From Heliocybe sulcata (lineage: Eukaryota > Basidiomycota > Agaricomycetes > Gloeophyllales > Gloeophyllaceae), in the NCBI GenBank assembly GCA_004369045.1, contig ML213505.1, positions 410,591-474,590 on the forward strand: a stretch of 64,000 nt of DNA, in the 5' to 3' direction. The notes below the pieces were generated by a model. It saw only the letters and a program-made list of their open reading frames with translations, did no database searches and had not been told where the DNA came from. The position numbers were made by a program, and so were the translations under genes. Positions within the stretch are counted from its first letter, which is position 1. Every line of letters begins with the position of its first letter. This document shows positions 24,404-35,610 of this stretch, piece by piece.

Positions 24404-24905
24404 GTATGACGGCGAGGAGCAAGCGAGGTCTCCAGTTAACCGTCGGTATTCTTCTAGGTTGCCGAGTTCACAATGATCGCCGAGAACAACCTTATTTCTT
24501 TTGAGACTTCCTACACACCAGTACTCACGAGGTTCTGTCTGGGTATATACATTCCTCCTACGCATGATCACATTGCCAGAGTCCGTAAAGTTTAGCTAGC
24601 TACAACAATAAGGACTAAAATGCGTGCATATACATAGAAATAAAAAGGACTGGAGCCCAAGAAAGAGAAAAGAAAACACCACAACGCAGTGCAGAAGAGT
24701 AAAAGGCGTCAAAGGGCGTAGACACAGCGAATTTTCAATCATGGAGAGGAGTTTCCCGCCACCAGGGTCGTTAATCTCGTTCAGATGATCTTCACTGCCG
24801 TTACGTCGACGCCACCAGACACCCAAGCGGAGTCCGGCCCCGAATTCAACAAACAAGCAACAGCAGTCAATGCATGCACAAGAATCAAAGCGACGGTGAT
24901 CGGAT
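24404..24905. other. COQ11 promoter and 3' end of secreted-protein gene
   Basis: Gap of 500 bp between two minus-strand genes. The short minus-strand frames are low-complexity or lack support. No feature called. Confidence 0.45.
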
Positions 24906-25995
24906 TTAGTTGATGAATTTCCAGTCGACTATACGCGGGATCGATCAGTATAAGGGGCAAGGGCAGAACGGCAGAGAAAATGAGACTAACTGTTTACCAT
25001 ACCCTCGGCCTCCGTGGCGATCGAGGTGAAGGCACCGTACGACAGATCAATGGAGTCGGAGTTTTTGCAAGTGGGGCAGTCATCGGCAATGGTGACCGTG
25101 ACGGACTTGCCGTTGGCAGGGTTGGTGATCTGGACCTTCTTACCGCACAGAGACGACTGAACACCGGAGTTGCCATACCGGTCCTGGTCAATGGCAGCAA
25201 TCAAGTCATTGTCGGAGTGCACGGTACCGCAAGCACCGGCAACGCCGTTCTGGTAGAAGAAAGTGGCACTGGGGCCAGCAGTCAGCCTAATTTCCGAGAA
25301 AGGAGCGGAAACTATCTTACAATCCACCAGTGATCAAACCACTGGAAGAGGAAGCAGCAGAAGTCGCGGCGGGAGCCGACGAGTGCGTCGAAGACGGGGT
25401 AGCCTTGGGGGTAGGCGAGGCCTTAGTGGATGAGGGGGAGGGGGCGGCGGATGAAGAGGAGACAACCGGAGCAGGGGCAACGTTCACTGGCGCAGCAGGA
25501 GCAACGTTCACTGGCGCAGAAGTCGCGGAGCTCTGAGCGGATGAAGAGGAGGAAGCCGGGGCAGCAGTAGACGAAGGGGCGGCCGAGGAGCTCTCATCGT
25601 CGCAGTCGTCATCATCGTCATCACCGGGCGTTGCGACGGTGGAAGTCGGCTCGGCAGCGCTCGCAGACGAGCTGGCGGATGCAGAGGGAGTGCATTCCGC
25701 CGGACGGGATGATAGACTTTCGTTGGCCTAAGAATATAACATCAGTTACCTGATGGTTGTTACGATCAAATCAAAAAGGTTAACTCACAAGAAGGGGGTG
25801 GCAGCACTCGTCGAAGAAGGCCTTGCCGTGCTGGGACTGGCAACCAAGAGCAAGGTACCGGGTGTGGTACGTCTGGTAGGGCTCGAGGTAGTCTGTCGCC
25901 CAACCTGCGGGAGCGTCACGGCGAGGAACAAGGTAACCGGCGACACCGGAGACGGCGACGAAAGCGACAGAGGCGGAGGCAAGGAGCTTGAACAT
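24906..25995 (-). CDS. Secreted RlpA-like double-psi beta-barrel protein
   Basis: Extracellular protein with signal peptide MFKLLASASVAFVAVSGVAG, then a Cys-containing N-domain (YLALGCQSQHGKAFFDECC), a ~130-residue Ser/Ala/Thr/Pro linker likely O-glycosylated, and a C-terminal double-psi beta-barrel: ATFFYQNGVAGACGTVHSD, DQDRYGNS, LCGKKVQITNPANGKSVTV, IADDCPTCKNSDSIDLSYGAF, ending VDWKFIN. Four exons; the introns restore GGF|ATFFY and E|VDWKF in frame. It belongs to the expansin/barwin-like group abundant in wood-decay basidiomycetes; polysaccharide binding or loosening is inferred, and the catalytic Asp of endoglucanase 45 is not established. The linker contains a tandem APVNVAPA repeat at 25476-25524. 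Confidence 0.88.
25476..25524. repeat. Tandem 24-bp repeat in linker of secreted protein
   Basis: Two copies of GCAACGTTCACTGGCGCAG with slightly different spacers encode APVNVAPA twice in the Ser/Ala-rich linker. Likely a recent slip duplication. Confidence 0.75.
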
Positions 25996-26048
25996 GGTTG
26001 TCTATTTGGGTGTAAAGAGAGAGCCTTGGGTTTGTAGGTAGCGAACGA

Positions 26049-27849
26049 AGGCTTGAGAAACAGGCCAAGAGAGAGTGCTATTTAAGAGAATGACTGCAAA
26101 GCAGCAAAGATGCTGAAGAGGAAATCAGGGTCAGCACATGTCAAACTACGTTAGACTGCTCGAACAGAAGCCGAGGAAACTCACCGACCAAGGAACGCAA
26201 GGAAAGGGTGCGTGAGCAGGGAGGAGGAGGTAAGAGATGAAGTGTGTCCGGATGCCGTGCCCCGTTTTAAGAGCGCCGGCGGTTTGTAGGCACGTTCCCA
26301 CGGCCGGCGTCACCACCCCGAAAACAAATAGAAAGTATTGTTCCTTTCTCGACGTCCTTGGCCATTTTCCGTCCTAAAGGCAACTGCGGATTCCCTGTTT
26401 CTTCCACCCACCAGGGCAATCGCATTCCCGTCCTCAACTCCTTCGAATCAATACTGTCCGGTCTCTAACTCGTTGACAGGCCCCTTATCTCGTCGTTGCT
26501 TCAGGCATTGTGCTTCACTACTACAGAGCTACCTCTACCGATCCGCGGGCAATCCGCCCTGCATCCGCGGGCCCGCTGGAAACCAGCGAATCCTGCGGAA
26601 AGTACTCCGAATAACACCAATTTGTTGTTTGTTGAAATCCGTCGTGATTCCCCTGTCAGCGCTTCAGCAATTGTCACCGCCGCTCGTTCGTTGCTGTAGC
26701 TGCGGTCTTGAGCGTAAATATAGCCCTTCTCCCATGCTGCATCACCTCATTCCGCACCATCAGACTCGACACTTCATCAGCACTGCCTTTGTGGAGGTAC
26801 CAACGTGCTTGCCCGAGTGCAACGGTCTGGCCCACTCCGGTCAACTCTAATCAGTCTGTTCCTCAGTTGCTGCCCGAGGGCATTCCGCAGCAGAACTGCG
26901 CATCGGCCCCTGTCTATGATGGAATAGACTGGGCTCACATACCTTTCTCCGATCCCATGAAGTCTTGGCTCAGTCTCTCTCAGTCTGCGGGTTGGTGCGT
27001 GAGCTGAAGTCATCACCGCGCGCGCGTCGGTACGATCCGTGGCCGGTAGTAAAGGTTGTTAGTGGCCGCTTTCCCGGTTGTAAGATAATCTGAGCTGTCC
27101 CGATATGCAGACCCAACCATTGCAGGCGGGACTGGCAGTCAAGCTGCAAGTCTAAGTGAGAGCCAAGGACATGAAGGGCGTTTCGAGAAGGAGGCGATTA
27201 TAGCAAGAGCCATGTCGATATTGACGGCGTCCATAGCACCAGCGGGGCAACCGAGAAACTTCGGCCTGATCTACAACCGTTTTACTGGGACGGGTACGGT
27301 TGATGTCGTCGGATAATGCAATTCGTCTGGACGTCTCGATCGTTGCGACGACCCCCAGGAATTTGCGCCCTAGGATACCGAGTGCATATAGATCGATGGA
27401 ACGTGCATGCGTGCGAGCTCAGCGACATCACTTGACTGGACAGTTTATTAGTGTCACCGAAAGCAATATAGGTCTCGCAAAAGACGTAGACATGCGTACC
27501 GAAGAGGTGTCAGAGACGGGCGAGCCCGAGGAACTCTGTCAAGCATTCCATGCTGCCTGAACGAAGCGCACTTTTGATGGAGCCCGAGGCGGACGTTCAT
27601 AAACGCTTTAGCGCATGATCTATGGCTATGAATGTGCTACCAGGCGGCGAGAGTCCGCCTGCCGGCTCGGAGGCAGGAGGCCATGATATGGATAATGGAT
27701 GAGGGTTCCGCAAGTCGCCGTCCGCCACCTGGAAGTCATTTCGGCAAACTCCTAAAGCACAGATCCGAATTACACGATGTCCCGCAGCCACAGCAACTGC
27801 TCTGCACTGCGCGTCACGACTGCACGCCTAGTTATTCCTCCGTGCCAAT
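26049..27849. other. 1.8-kb gap without a convincing gene
   Basis: Contains the promoter of the secreted-protein gene and that of SCAMP. Several overlapping plus-strand frames (26338-26850, 26708-27007, 27300-27560) start at non-ATG codons and change frame often. One stretch near 26850-27006 (LLPEGIPQQNCASAPVYDG...) reads like protein, but I cannot attach exons to it. It could be a decayed gene, a lncRNA or a long leader. Confidence 0.4.
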
Positions 27850-29206
27850 ATGGGTGAGCGATTACAAATTCTCTGTCAATACTTGCGGCCAGATTTACAC
27901 TCAGTGGAATAGCGGAGTTGACTGAAAATCCCTTCGCCTCCACGCATTCTCTCGAACAAAATCCCTTTGAGGATCCTACCGAAACCCATGCCCAGTCGAA
28001 CCAGTATGGCACGCGTATGCAAGAGCTCCAGCAACGAGAGCAAGAGCTGCAGAGACGAGAGCAGGAGTTGAATCAGAGAGCCGAGCATATCAGGACCCAT
28101 GGGCGCAACAACTTCCCTCCATGTGAGCGCTTCCTTGTAATGTGACTCTGGACTCGACTCATCCCCCAGGTGGCCCATCCCTTTGACAGTCTATCCTTTG
28201 GTTTACCACTCAATACAGGATGAAATACCAGAGGCTTCACGACCGCTCATTACCGATTTATTTCGGCTGTGGCTGCTGCTGATGGCTACCCTGCTGGTCA
28301 ACATGATTGCTTGTATATTTGCCACCGTTACTGGCACAGGAGACGGGGTGAGGGACTTGCTTGTGAGCCTTATGTGAGTGTTACTTTGCGTCGAATAAGT
28401 GTAAGAGGGATGTTTGATTTTTGCATCGCTAGGTATATCGTGGTCATCGGGGGCCTCGCATTCTTGACGTGGTATAGGTAAGTGTTAGTATAGGACGTAT
28501 GATCCGATCCTGATTTTTATCAGGCCAATATACAATGGCTACATGAAAGTAAGCACCTGAGGAAGCGTATGGAATTCCAGGATTGACCCGCGACCCGTTT
28601 CCAGGAGCAGGCGCTGTATTACTGTGAGTAGTCCGTCGTCTAGGAGGGGTGCTGACACTCATTGACGCTTCTCGAACTCTAGATTTGTATTTCTTCTTCT
28701 GCGGTTGGCACATCCTGTTCAGCTTGTACATGTAAGCGCTGGACGTAATGGCCGGGTTCCTGTAACTAACCTATTTTCAGGGCAGTCGGTATTCCAGGGT
28801 AAGGCTTGTTTACAGGGTCGCGTGGGGGCACTTACGTATCTGTTTATTCCAGCACTGGCTCTGCGGGTATCATCCAAACAATCAGGATGTACGCTCATGG
28901 CGGCGTAGGCATAGCGGGAGGCGTGCTGGGCACCATCGCTTCAGCAGGATGGGTTATCGAGGGCTTCGGTAACCTATGGTTTTTCCGTCTCGTACGTTCT
29001 GCTCTTGTCTTCAAGCAATCGGTGAGCTAAAATGGTATCTTCTGATACAGATTTGGGCGCACGGCAAGGCGGCAGGCCATAGTTTGGACAAGGTGTGTGG
29101 CCAATTTGGTACCTCTGCAGCCCCATTTCGCTGATCTACATATTCGCTGCAGGCTAAGGGCGAGTTGACGACTCACGGTGCTAAGGCGTACTTCACGAGA
29201 GGGTAA
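27850..29206 (+). CDS. Secretory carrier membrane protein (SCAMP)
   Basis: Four-TM protein of post-Golgi and endosomal recycling membranes. The first exon is only four bases, ATGG at 27850-27853; intron 27854-27912 then gives MAELTENPFAS. Two NPF repeats (ENPFAS, QNPFED), which bind EH domains in endocytosis, are followed by a coiled coil (LQQREQELQRREQELNQRAE). The SCAMP core follows: WPIPLTVYPLVYHSI, four hydrophobic segments with the signature YNGYMK...FFFCGWHILFSLYMAVGIPG, then GSAGIIQTI and the C-terminal AKAYFTRG. About nine short exons. The two-part NPF head, coiled coil and core order are exactly those of the family. Confidence 0.9.
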
Positions 29207-29609
29207 AATGGATATCAATGACAGACTCCAGGCTTGCAATATCATATGTTTGTTGTCACGATCGCAACTTACTGTCGATGGATGTGCTGTTCTTGTTGTA
29301 TGTAGGACATTGTACAGCAGCTTGACTGGAGTTGAATAGTATTCGGCGCTCAGCGCTCAGCCATGGGTTCTGCGCTTGGGTTGCAATAATTGGGGATCCG
29401 GGGATAACGCGAATATTATTTTGTCAGGCAAGCACCAACCCGACGTCACCGGCGAGGACTTCTCGTAACATGATTGTATCAGGACGGCCACTAGTATCAC
29501 ATCATGATGCCACTTCATATTCATACAACTCTGCGATCTTCTATGTTAATTTGGTTCCACTTGGGGAGTGACTAAATATTCATCTATTCATTATCTCGCG
29601 CGAGAAGCC
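29207..29609. other. Edge of accessory island, no gene
   Basis: 3' flank of SCAMP. It contains 29274-29338, similar in the same orientation to 40822-40876 on the far side of the island, and 29583-29617, a fragment of the island gene (see findings). Confidence 0.4.
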
Positions 29610-29617
29610 AGACATAC
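29583..29617 (+). repeat. 35-bp fragment of the HAD-CK1 gene
   Basis: Matches about 32 of 35 positions with 37853-37887, the part of exon 1 that encodes NLFIISREKPD, in the plus orientation. It lies just outside the outer edge of the left arm, so it is a third, minimal footprint of the gene. Confidence 0.65.
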
Positions 29618-29717
29618 ATGTGCTCCGAAAGACCAACGGGTGAGTATTCATCGTAGGAGATACGGTCTAGCGCGGCGACCCATGAGGCATCAACGGATTT
29701 GGATGCGAGGGACGACC

Positions 29718-32700
29718 TCATAAAACATCCTGGCGATGTCGAACTGGTTGGACGAGGCCCATATCAAGCTTATACTCGTTCGGCAGGAGCGTGCCACGTT
29801 CTCCGGGCGACCACCAATCATACTCCCAGTCATACTCCCACCCATGGTCTTTCATTGTTCGTCGGAGAAGGTTCCTCAGATATGCATAGTCTGGCTGCGT
29901 GTCGAAGTCCAGCGACCGACAATGTTTGAAAAACGGGTCGAAGAAAGCCGGCGACTTGGTGAGCAGGTCTGCGAAAGGTTTACCTCGCTTCATCTCCCCT
30001 ATTCGCAGGAGTTTGGAGGGTATGTCCGGTGCGACGATGCCTTGCCAAGGAAGGCGGCCATGGCACAAGTAGAGTAGAAGGATGCCGATTGCCTCGACGT
30101 CATCTCGTCGACTGGGTTCTAAGAATGTATGGTAAGCGCAGCATCTCGAATGCACATCAAAATTATTCACCCAAGCCGAAATGAACGTTGTGGCTCGCAT
30201 AACGCGGTGTGCCGATGCCTCCCCTGCCCTCGCGAAAAGGCATGTGTTTCCCTGTCGTCGGATCAAGGTAAAGTTTACCAAGGCCCAGATCTAACAGATG
30301 GAGGCATTTGTACTCTTCCACTAAACCCATCGCAAAGTTCTCGGGCTTGATGTCACGAACAATTATTCCGCGAGCATGCACCTCTTCAATTATCGTGAGC
30401 TGTATCGCATATTAGTCTGGGTTCATCGAAGACGAGGAGGTTTCATGACTAACCATTTGCTCCCCGAGCATGAGAACTGTCCTTAAAGACAGCGCTCCTC
30501 TGCAAAACCGACGCAGTTCTTCGACGTTCGGTCCAAGCTTGTCCATCACAAGGACGTATGCGCCGTGCTCTGGACCTGACCAATGAATTCTTGGGATACC
30601 TGTCACTCCCTCGAGTTGTGCATATATGGCAGATTCGTACGGCAGACTCTCTCGCACATCCGGGTGTATGGGCTCGAATTTGACAGCCACCTCGGCTCCG
30701 GTATCCATTTGGACGCCATTCCACACATCCGCTGCACGACAGGTATATAAGCAAACGGAGAAGAACAGTCTCATGTAGGCGTACCGTAGGACCCGGAACC
30801 GATCAAACGAGTGAGCTGATAACATCCGTGAATCCTGAAAGGGGGGCAATCGGGTGTATAGGGTGGATGCAGGTTCGGTACTGGTGCAGGCGGTACGGAG
30901 TCTGGGTCCCGTAACACCATAATCAAGTCCCCCCAGGAGCTCAAAGAGTAGGTGGGTGAAACATTGGGTAGTGACAGGTTAGCGCTTCTGGTTCCCGGTG
31001 GCTTGATGAAGGCGGTGGGGTGTCCCGCCTGACCAGCAGGTTCCGCGAATCCTTGCAAATTGGATGTTGCTACTAGGATCTGATTGGCTGATACACTGGG
31101 CCGAGACCGTCTGACGAAGTCGAGTACCTCACTCCAAGTTAAGGATGACTCGTCCGCACATGCATCGCAAAACGCAAAGGAGATCCCAGGAATCTTTTCG
31201 ACAATCTCGCGAGACCTAAGGCCCGGTAAGGCGAAAATCATATAGCCACTATCAACGAGCAACGAGATGACGGACGGTACGTCTTCGTAGATCCTGGTTT
31301 CCTCAATGAGGTGCAGTGACGCCTGAATCTTGGACTCGGCCACAATTATGCCAAGATATCGCGCGACTCTCTGGATGACAAGAGCAGGCCCTTCAAGACC
31401 TTCGGCCCGCAGAAGAGCCTCGTATTCGACGTAGAGGTATAGCAGTTCCTCCGCTGTGAAATGGTGTGTGGAGGGAGGGAAAATGGCTACCAGTGCCTCT
31501 TGCAAGGGCCTATCGGTATCCTAGAGCGCTCTCAGAACCATACAACACTGCGAAGACAGAATAGATGCTTACAATAAGGGCATTACAGTCAAGCGCTATC
31601 ACCGTGACCTCTTTCGCAGGGATCGCGGGCACAGCAATGGCCTCCTCCAGGACGATCGCGTTTAGCGGATCATCCTCTTTAAAATCATCTGCTATCTCAT
31701 CTTCCTCCGAAACATTACTCGCAGGGTCTCCGTCGTGTGGGATGGGAATTGATAGCAAATGATGGACGGAGGGCCTCAGAGACTCGACGCCGGGGTCACA
31801 CACCCGATCTGGATTTTCCAGCATAGACGGATATCTCAGCACCCTTCCTGAAGCTATCAATGGAGGAAGAGCCTGCCCAGAAAGTCAGTCGCTGTTTGAT
31901 CCAACTTAGGCGAAACCACCGACCTCCCGCATAGTCTTGATATATGCCATGATGGAGCCGCATCCTTCCCATGTGTAATCAAGATATAACCTAAGATGTG
32001 TCACCGAGAGCACAAGACATAGGAACCTGGGGCTTACTGTCGGTACAAAGCTGTTTCTTTGAGTACTGACATGTCGAAATTGTCCGAAAGCTCACTGAAC
32101 GAGACAAGATCGAAGGAGAGGGGAACGTAGCGGCGCATCTCTAGGACCCCTGGTGCTTCCCGTGGCGATTCCCCACTCAATGTATCCCAGTCTGGTGCAG
32201 GTTCGTCGTCGCCCCCCGTTTCTCGGATACCAGGAATGGAGGGACCTGCTTCTGCAATGGCTGCCATGAGACGGTCGAGACTCGACTGCTCCAGTTGATA
32301 TGTTCCCATTTTGCCCAGCAACTCGTAAGTCTCCGAGTACGAGAAATCGCCGCGTATGCGAGGCGTGACAGAGAGATACAGCGGATGTCGAAATGGAAGC
32401 GGTGGCACAACCGTCAAAATCTCTGCTTGAGCTTCCGCTTTGGATTGATTAAGGGCAAAATATTGGTTACCGGGCAAGTCTGGCTTCTCGCGGGATATAA
32501 TGAATAGATTTGGGAATGCTTGAGCAGCCAACGGGTCCGACGCAGTCTCGTAGAGGTGAAGCGCTAAGAAGGGCGTTGTAACTAGCGAAGTGGCCACACG
32601 CTGACCATAGGAAGCCCATACTGGTAGACGAGGCAAGAGTTTTGCTGCGACAAAGCTGTGTAGCATTATGGTGGATGCGGCGGATTTGTGAACGGCGTGG

Positions 32701-32726
32701 CTGGTCCTTATTATACGAGAAGCCAT
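29718..32726 (-). CDS. HAD-like / casein-kinase-1-like fusion protein, copy 1
   Basis: About 890 aa, seven exons. Residues 1-~340 form an unknown domain (MASRIIRTSHAVHKSAAS..., FIISREKPDLPGNQYF, EMRRYVPLSFDLVS). A HAD-like domain follows (~340-500): strand VTVIALDCNALID, helix EELLYLYVEYEALL, YEDVPSVISLLVDSGYMIFALPG, SFAFCDACADE. A linker leads to a CK1-like kinase (~585-830): loop IGSGSYADVW, VAVKFE lysine, YESAIYAQL glutamate, VRDIKPENFAMG, DLGLGKLY for DFG, GTPRYASHNVHFG and EPSRRDDVEAIG...LPWQG. Catalytic K, E, D and D are kept, so activity is possible. The tail has WEYDWEYDW. All splice sites are canonical; I see no break. Compared with copy 2, the patches DDPLNAIVLEEA and the segment around the glycine loop differ. 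Function unknown. Confidence 0.85.
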
Positions 32727-32985
32727 GCCCGGTAGCGCCGAGAAGCTGAGTACTGGAGAGCGGCGTTCTCGGATGCTTCCACGCACCTCGACTGGCCTCG
32801 AGCATTATGCTACATGCGAAAACCAAACTTGCAGGGCACTATTGAGCTGCAGTACTAGTCGGGCATCAATATCACCTTGTTCCCTCTTAGCGAAGCGTCC
32901 AGAGAACCGCAAAAACAATACTACCATCATTCATGGTACGAATACCTGCTCCCACATCTCACGTTGCCAAGCTTGGCAAATCATT

Positions 32986-33110
32986 AGAGTGTATTCGCTA
33001 TGGGATGTCCTAAAACATGGAGTGTCTTTAAGCCTATTAGAGCCTAAATGCGTAGGATACCCCCGTTTCAAGCCACCCTCCTGCCGTATTTCCCGTGGTG
33101 AATACACTCT
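32986..33110. mobile_element. MITE, 125 bp, in left arm
   Basis: Ends are inverted: AGAGTGTATTCGCTATGGGA on one side and the complement of AGAGTGTATTCACCACGGGA on the other. No coding capacity. Shares the terminal 11 bp and an inner GCCGTATT with the 5364 element. The copy at 37253 is identical, so insertion predates the arm duplication. It lies ~260 bp upstream of the HAD-CK1 start codon. Confidence 0.85.
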
Positions 33111-33260
33111 GTTACATTCGGAAGGTATTGTCTGTATTATTCTAGCGTCGCCAGAAGTACCAACCACTGATCGCTTCTGATTTCATATCAGCGTTAGCGC
33201 CGGACATGAAATGCTGCTGGGCGCGACCCCTGGCCCAGTCTAGCGATGGATGAACAACCC

Positions 33261-34173
33261 TGCCAAACTACGGACCCCAGCAGTTCTTTATCGACGACTA
33301 ACAGTTCGGGCTCTCAACTCTCTGTAGTAGTGTGAGCAGCTTCAGAACACACCCTTTACGTTGTTGATACGGACGTGCAGCTACCATCCTACGCGTCACC
33401 ATCGACATGTTGATGGCTGTCCATTTATCCTAAGTACTACCATGGATCATGCGGTTTTCGCGCCTTATTGGATTAAGTTCCTTACGCCAGGACGGGAACG
33501 AAACAGTATCTGGTTTAGCGGCTCAGAGACTATCTGCCGCGTAAAGCACGGAGCAGACTTTGATGGAAACGCCGAATTGCCCGGTATACCGTGGAGTCGC
33601 CGTTCAGCGCAGTTAAGACAAGATGCCCTGAAACGTCCTGGTTCACCTCTTATTACCTTCGCCCTTTCTTCCATTTTCGTGACTTGACTGCATTAGACGA
33701 ACGAGGATACGCGACCTGAAAGCGATCCGAATCCCCCGATGTGCTGGGAAGTCGTCGCTCACCGCCGCTAGTGAGACTCATTCCCGCTTTTCCTTGTCGT
33801 CATCACTCACTTTCATTTTTGGCAGCTTGATTTCCTTCTACAAACCTTGCTATGTGCACTGGAAGCGATGCCAAATTTCTTGATGTTTTCTGAAGTCGGC
33901 GCTCGCCGTCCCTATACAATGGGCCCGGCACCTCTCTGTGTGCTTTCTTGTTGTCTGCAGCCGTTCTTCCATTTCACAAACTAATCGTTTTAGACAGACC
34001 GCAACACGGATGCTGACAGCAAGTCCGAGCCTCCCGAGATGTCCTAATGTCACCGCTCACAGTCTCTACTACAGCCCCTCCGGCTATTGTTCTCAACTGT
34101 CCTTCCATTCTTCTCGATCTGACCACCTCTGCCTCAGTTTTGACCGGACTTGGGAGATGCAACCACGACAGGG
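33261..34173. other. Island spacer, left part
   Basis: One ATG-started frame of 81 codons at 33442-33687 (MDHAVFAPYWIKFLTPGRER...) has no recognisable domain and no good splice extension. I do not call it a gene. The rest looks non-coding and ends in the promoter of the 34245 gene. Confidence 0.4.
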
Positions 34174-34181
34174 TATATAAA
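34174..34181 (+). promoter_or_regulatory. TATA box of 34245 gene
   Basis: TATATAAA lies 64 bp before the ATG at 34245, followed by a CA-rich initiator-like stretch (GAGCACCAACAATC). Most genes in this window lack such a clear TATA, so this suggests an inducible or strongly transcribed gene. Confidence 0.6.
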
Positions 34182-34244
34182 GGTTGCGATAGGAGCACGT
34201 TGAGCACCAACAATCATCCATTCCAACCTTTGAGGATCACTTTT

Positions 34245-34908
34245 ATGGCTAGCAATCTGCTCGGGAAATTCGTCTTGTACAAGCCCACTCGCAAAGCCTT
34301 TGCGGTTTCGTCGGGTTCATGGACGGGCAATCCAGCAAACAAAGTGCGACCATGCCTAGTGGTTGGCCTCTCGCTTGCCGGTAATCCAGTGCTTGCACCG
34401 TGCCTCGGTGCTCGGTATCAGTCCCCCGCAAAGGCGTGGGGCCGCGTCGCAATGTTGGTTCTTCCCTTTCGATCCATGTCCGTTTTGTCATTGACCTGTA
34501 TGAGTAGATGATCCATGAGCATTGGGGCCCGCTGAAACTTAAGAACCGATCGGCTGTTACTGTGCCTCACAATCCTAAGACTGGCACCGGCACCATGCTG
34601 ATTGAGACGAATGATGACACATCCGTTCAGACGCCCATCATGTCCTTCAAGCCCTGCTTCGTGTGGACTGCAGACGAAGGGGAAGAGATAATGCCGCAAA
34701 ACCAGGCTAATCTTGTCGTCCACACTGCACTAGGACACGTTGATAAGGCTGTTCTCCAGCAAATGAGAGTGGTGATGGCGCAGAGTACGTCTGGATGCTG
34801 CATCACATGTCATTCCGAATTTCTGAAGCGAGTTCTTGACTAGTGAAAGCCTCCAGTAAAGCTGCAAAGCCTGCCTCCTCCGTCACCCTCCAGCCCCTCC
34901 AAAATTAG
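34245..34908 (+). CDS. Small unknown protein in island spacer
   Basis: Probably three exons. It starts MASNLLGKFVLYKPTRKAF and includes NKVRPCLVVGLSLAGNPVLAP. The second exon includes HWGPLKLKNRSAVTVPHN and IMSFKPCFVWTADEGEEI. A strong donor (A|GTACGT at ~34793) and acceptor (TTGACTAG) add a short tail MKASSKAAKPASSVTLQPLQN, stop 34906-34908. The first junction (~34455-34508) has a weak donor but a good branch site and TAG acceptor. I do not recognise the family with confidence; the KVRPCLVVG...GNPVLAP strand pair is faintly like the SH3-like barrel of PemK/KilA-type folds. A TATA box sits at 34174. Confidence 0.6.
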
Positions 34909-35076
34909 CTATGGGGTGCTGCCTTGGAGTATCGGCATATACCTGTGCTGAATAACCTGAATTTCGTGGATGAAGAATTGAATGCTATGTGGACCGGTTT
35001 CTCTCAACTAGGCTCATTGTAAAGTCTGCTAAAGTATATATGCCCTTTGTGTCTTGGTACTTCCTACTAAGGGGCG

Positions 35077-35365
35077 AGTTCGACATCACAACGTCAAGCT
35101 TCCCCATCGCCCCCACCGCTTTTGTGAACAACTGCTCGACATCCTCAGGGTTGGATACGTCCGCCTGTATCGCGACCGCCTTCGCACCCAATGACTCCCC
35201 TTCTTTGACGACCTCTTCAGCGGGTCCTGCGTTCTTCGCGTAGTTGATCACCACGGATGTGCCGAGCGCGGCCAACTCGAGCGCGATCTGTCTGCCCGTA
35301 CCACGGCTGCCCCCGGTGATGAGAGCCACTTTTCCTTGCAGATTTTTCGGCTTGAGTTGAGACAT
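35077..35365 (-). pseudogene. Truncated duplicate of the short-chain dehydrogenase
   Basis: Exon 1 of the gene at 231 is copied here from MSQLKPKNLQGKVALITG to MGKLDVVMSNS, about 83 of 97 residues identical. Similarity stops exactly near the end of exon 1 and is replaced by unrelated DNA (frame continues PLSRKYQDTKG...). The catalytic YxxxK half is absent, so it cannot be an active SDR. The TGGSRGTG cofactor motif is intact. Confidence 0.85.
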
Positions 35366-35610
35366 GATGAAAGATCAAAAGCAAGAACTGGAGGTGCACC
35401 GTGATATTTCCTGATGTACTTATGGCGTCGGAACCTTGGTCTGACGCAATGCAGCTGAGTCTGAGGCCTGCTCCGACAGCAACCACAGTCGCGGTGGTTC
35501 CAGACTGGGTTCAACGAACAGATTATTCAGCATGTTATGTCAGACGAAGGACATGGTGAGAAGAGTACTACTGATGCTGCATCGGCCCAGTACACACGGC
35601 CGACTTTTGT
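35077..35610 (-). repeat. Segmental duplication of window positions ~1-522
   Basis: Not only SDR exon 1 but also ~230 bp of upstream DNA is shared with the start of the window in reverse orientation, including CATAACATGCTGAATAA and GGGCCGATGCAGCATC. Divergence of ~12-15% suggests a much older event than the inverted repeat. The homology may extend left of position 1. Confidence 0.85.

Larger units (their letters stand above)
29610..33260 (-). repeat. Left arm of ~3.65-kb inverted repeat
   Basis: Reverse complement of 37103-40750. The inner edge is sharp: both arms share GGGTTGTTCATCCATCGCTAG and diverge directly beyond it. The outer edge fades gradually after the stop codon of the gene. Exon 1 (about 750 bp) reads identically in both arms; some other stretches differ by about 15%. 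Each arm carries one full HAD-CK1 gene and one MITE. Confidence 0.93.

Noticed and set aside
26338-26850. 170-codon frame in the large gap before SCAMP
   Set aside because: Begins at TTG, low similarity to any protein, and codon use shifts between frames.
27918-28145. SCAMP start at 27918
   Set aside because: That codon is TTG. A four-base first exon with ATG at 27850 and a GTGAGC...AATAG intron gives MAELTENPF.
33442-33687. 81-codon frame in the island spacer
   Set aside because: Has an ATG but no domain, no promoter signs and no splice extension.
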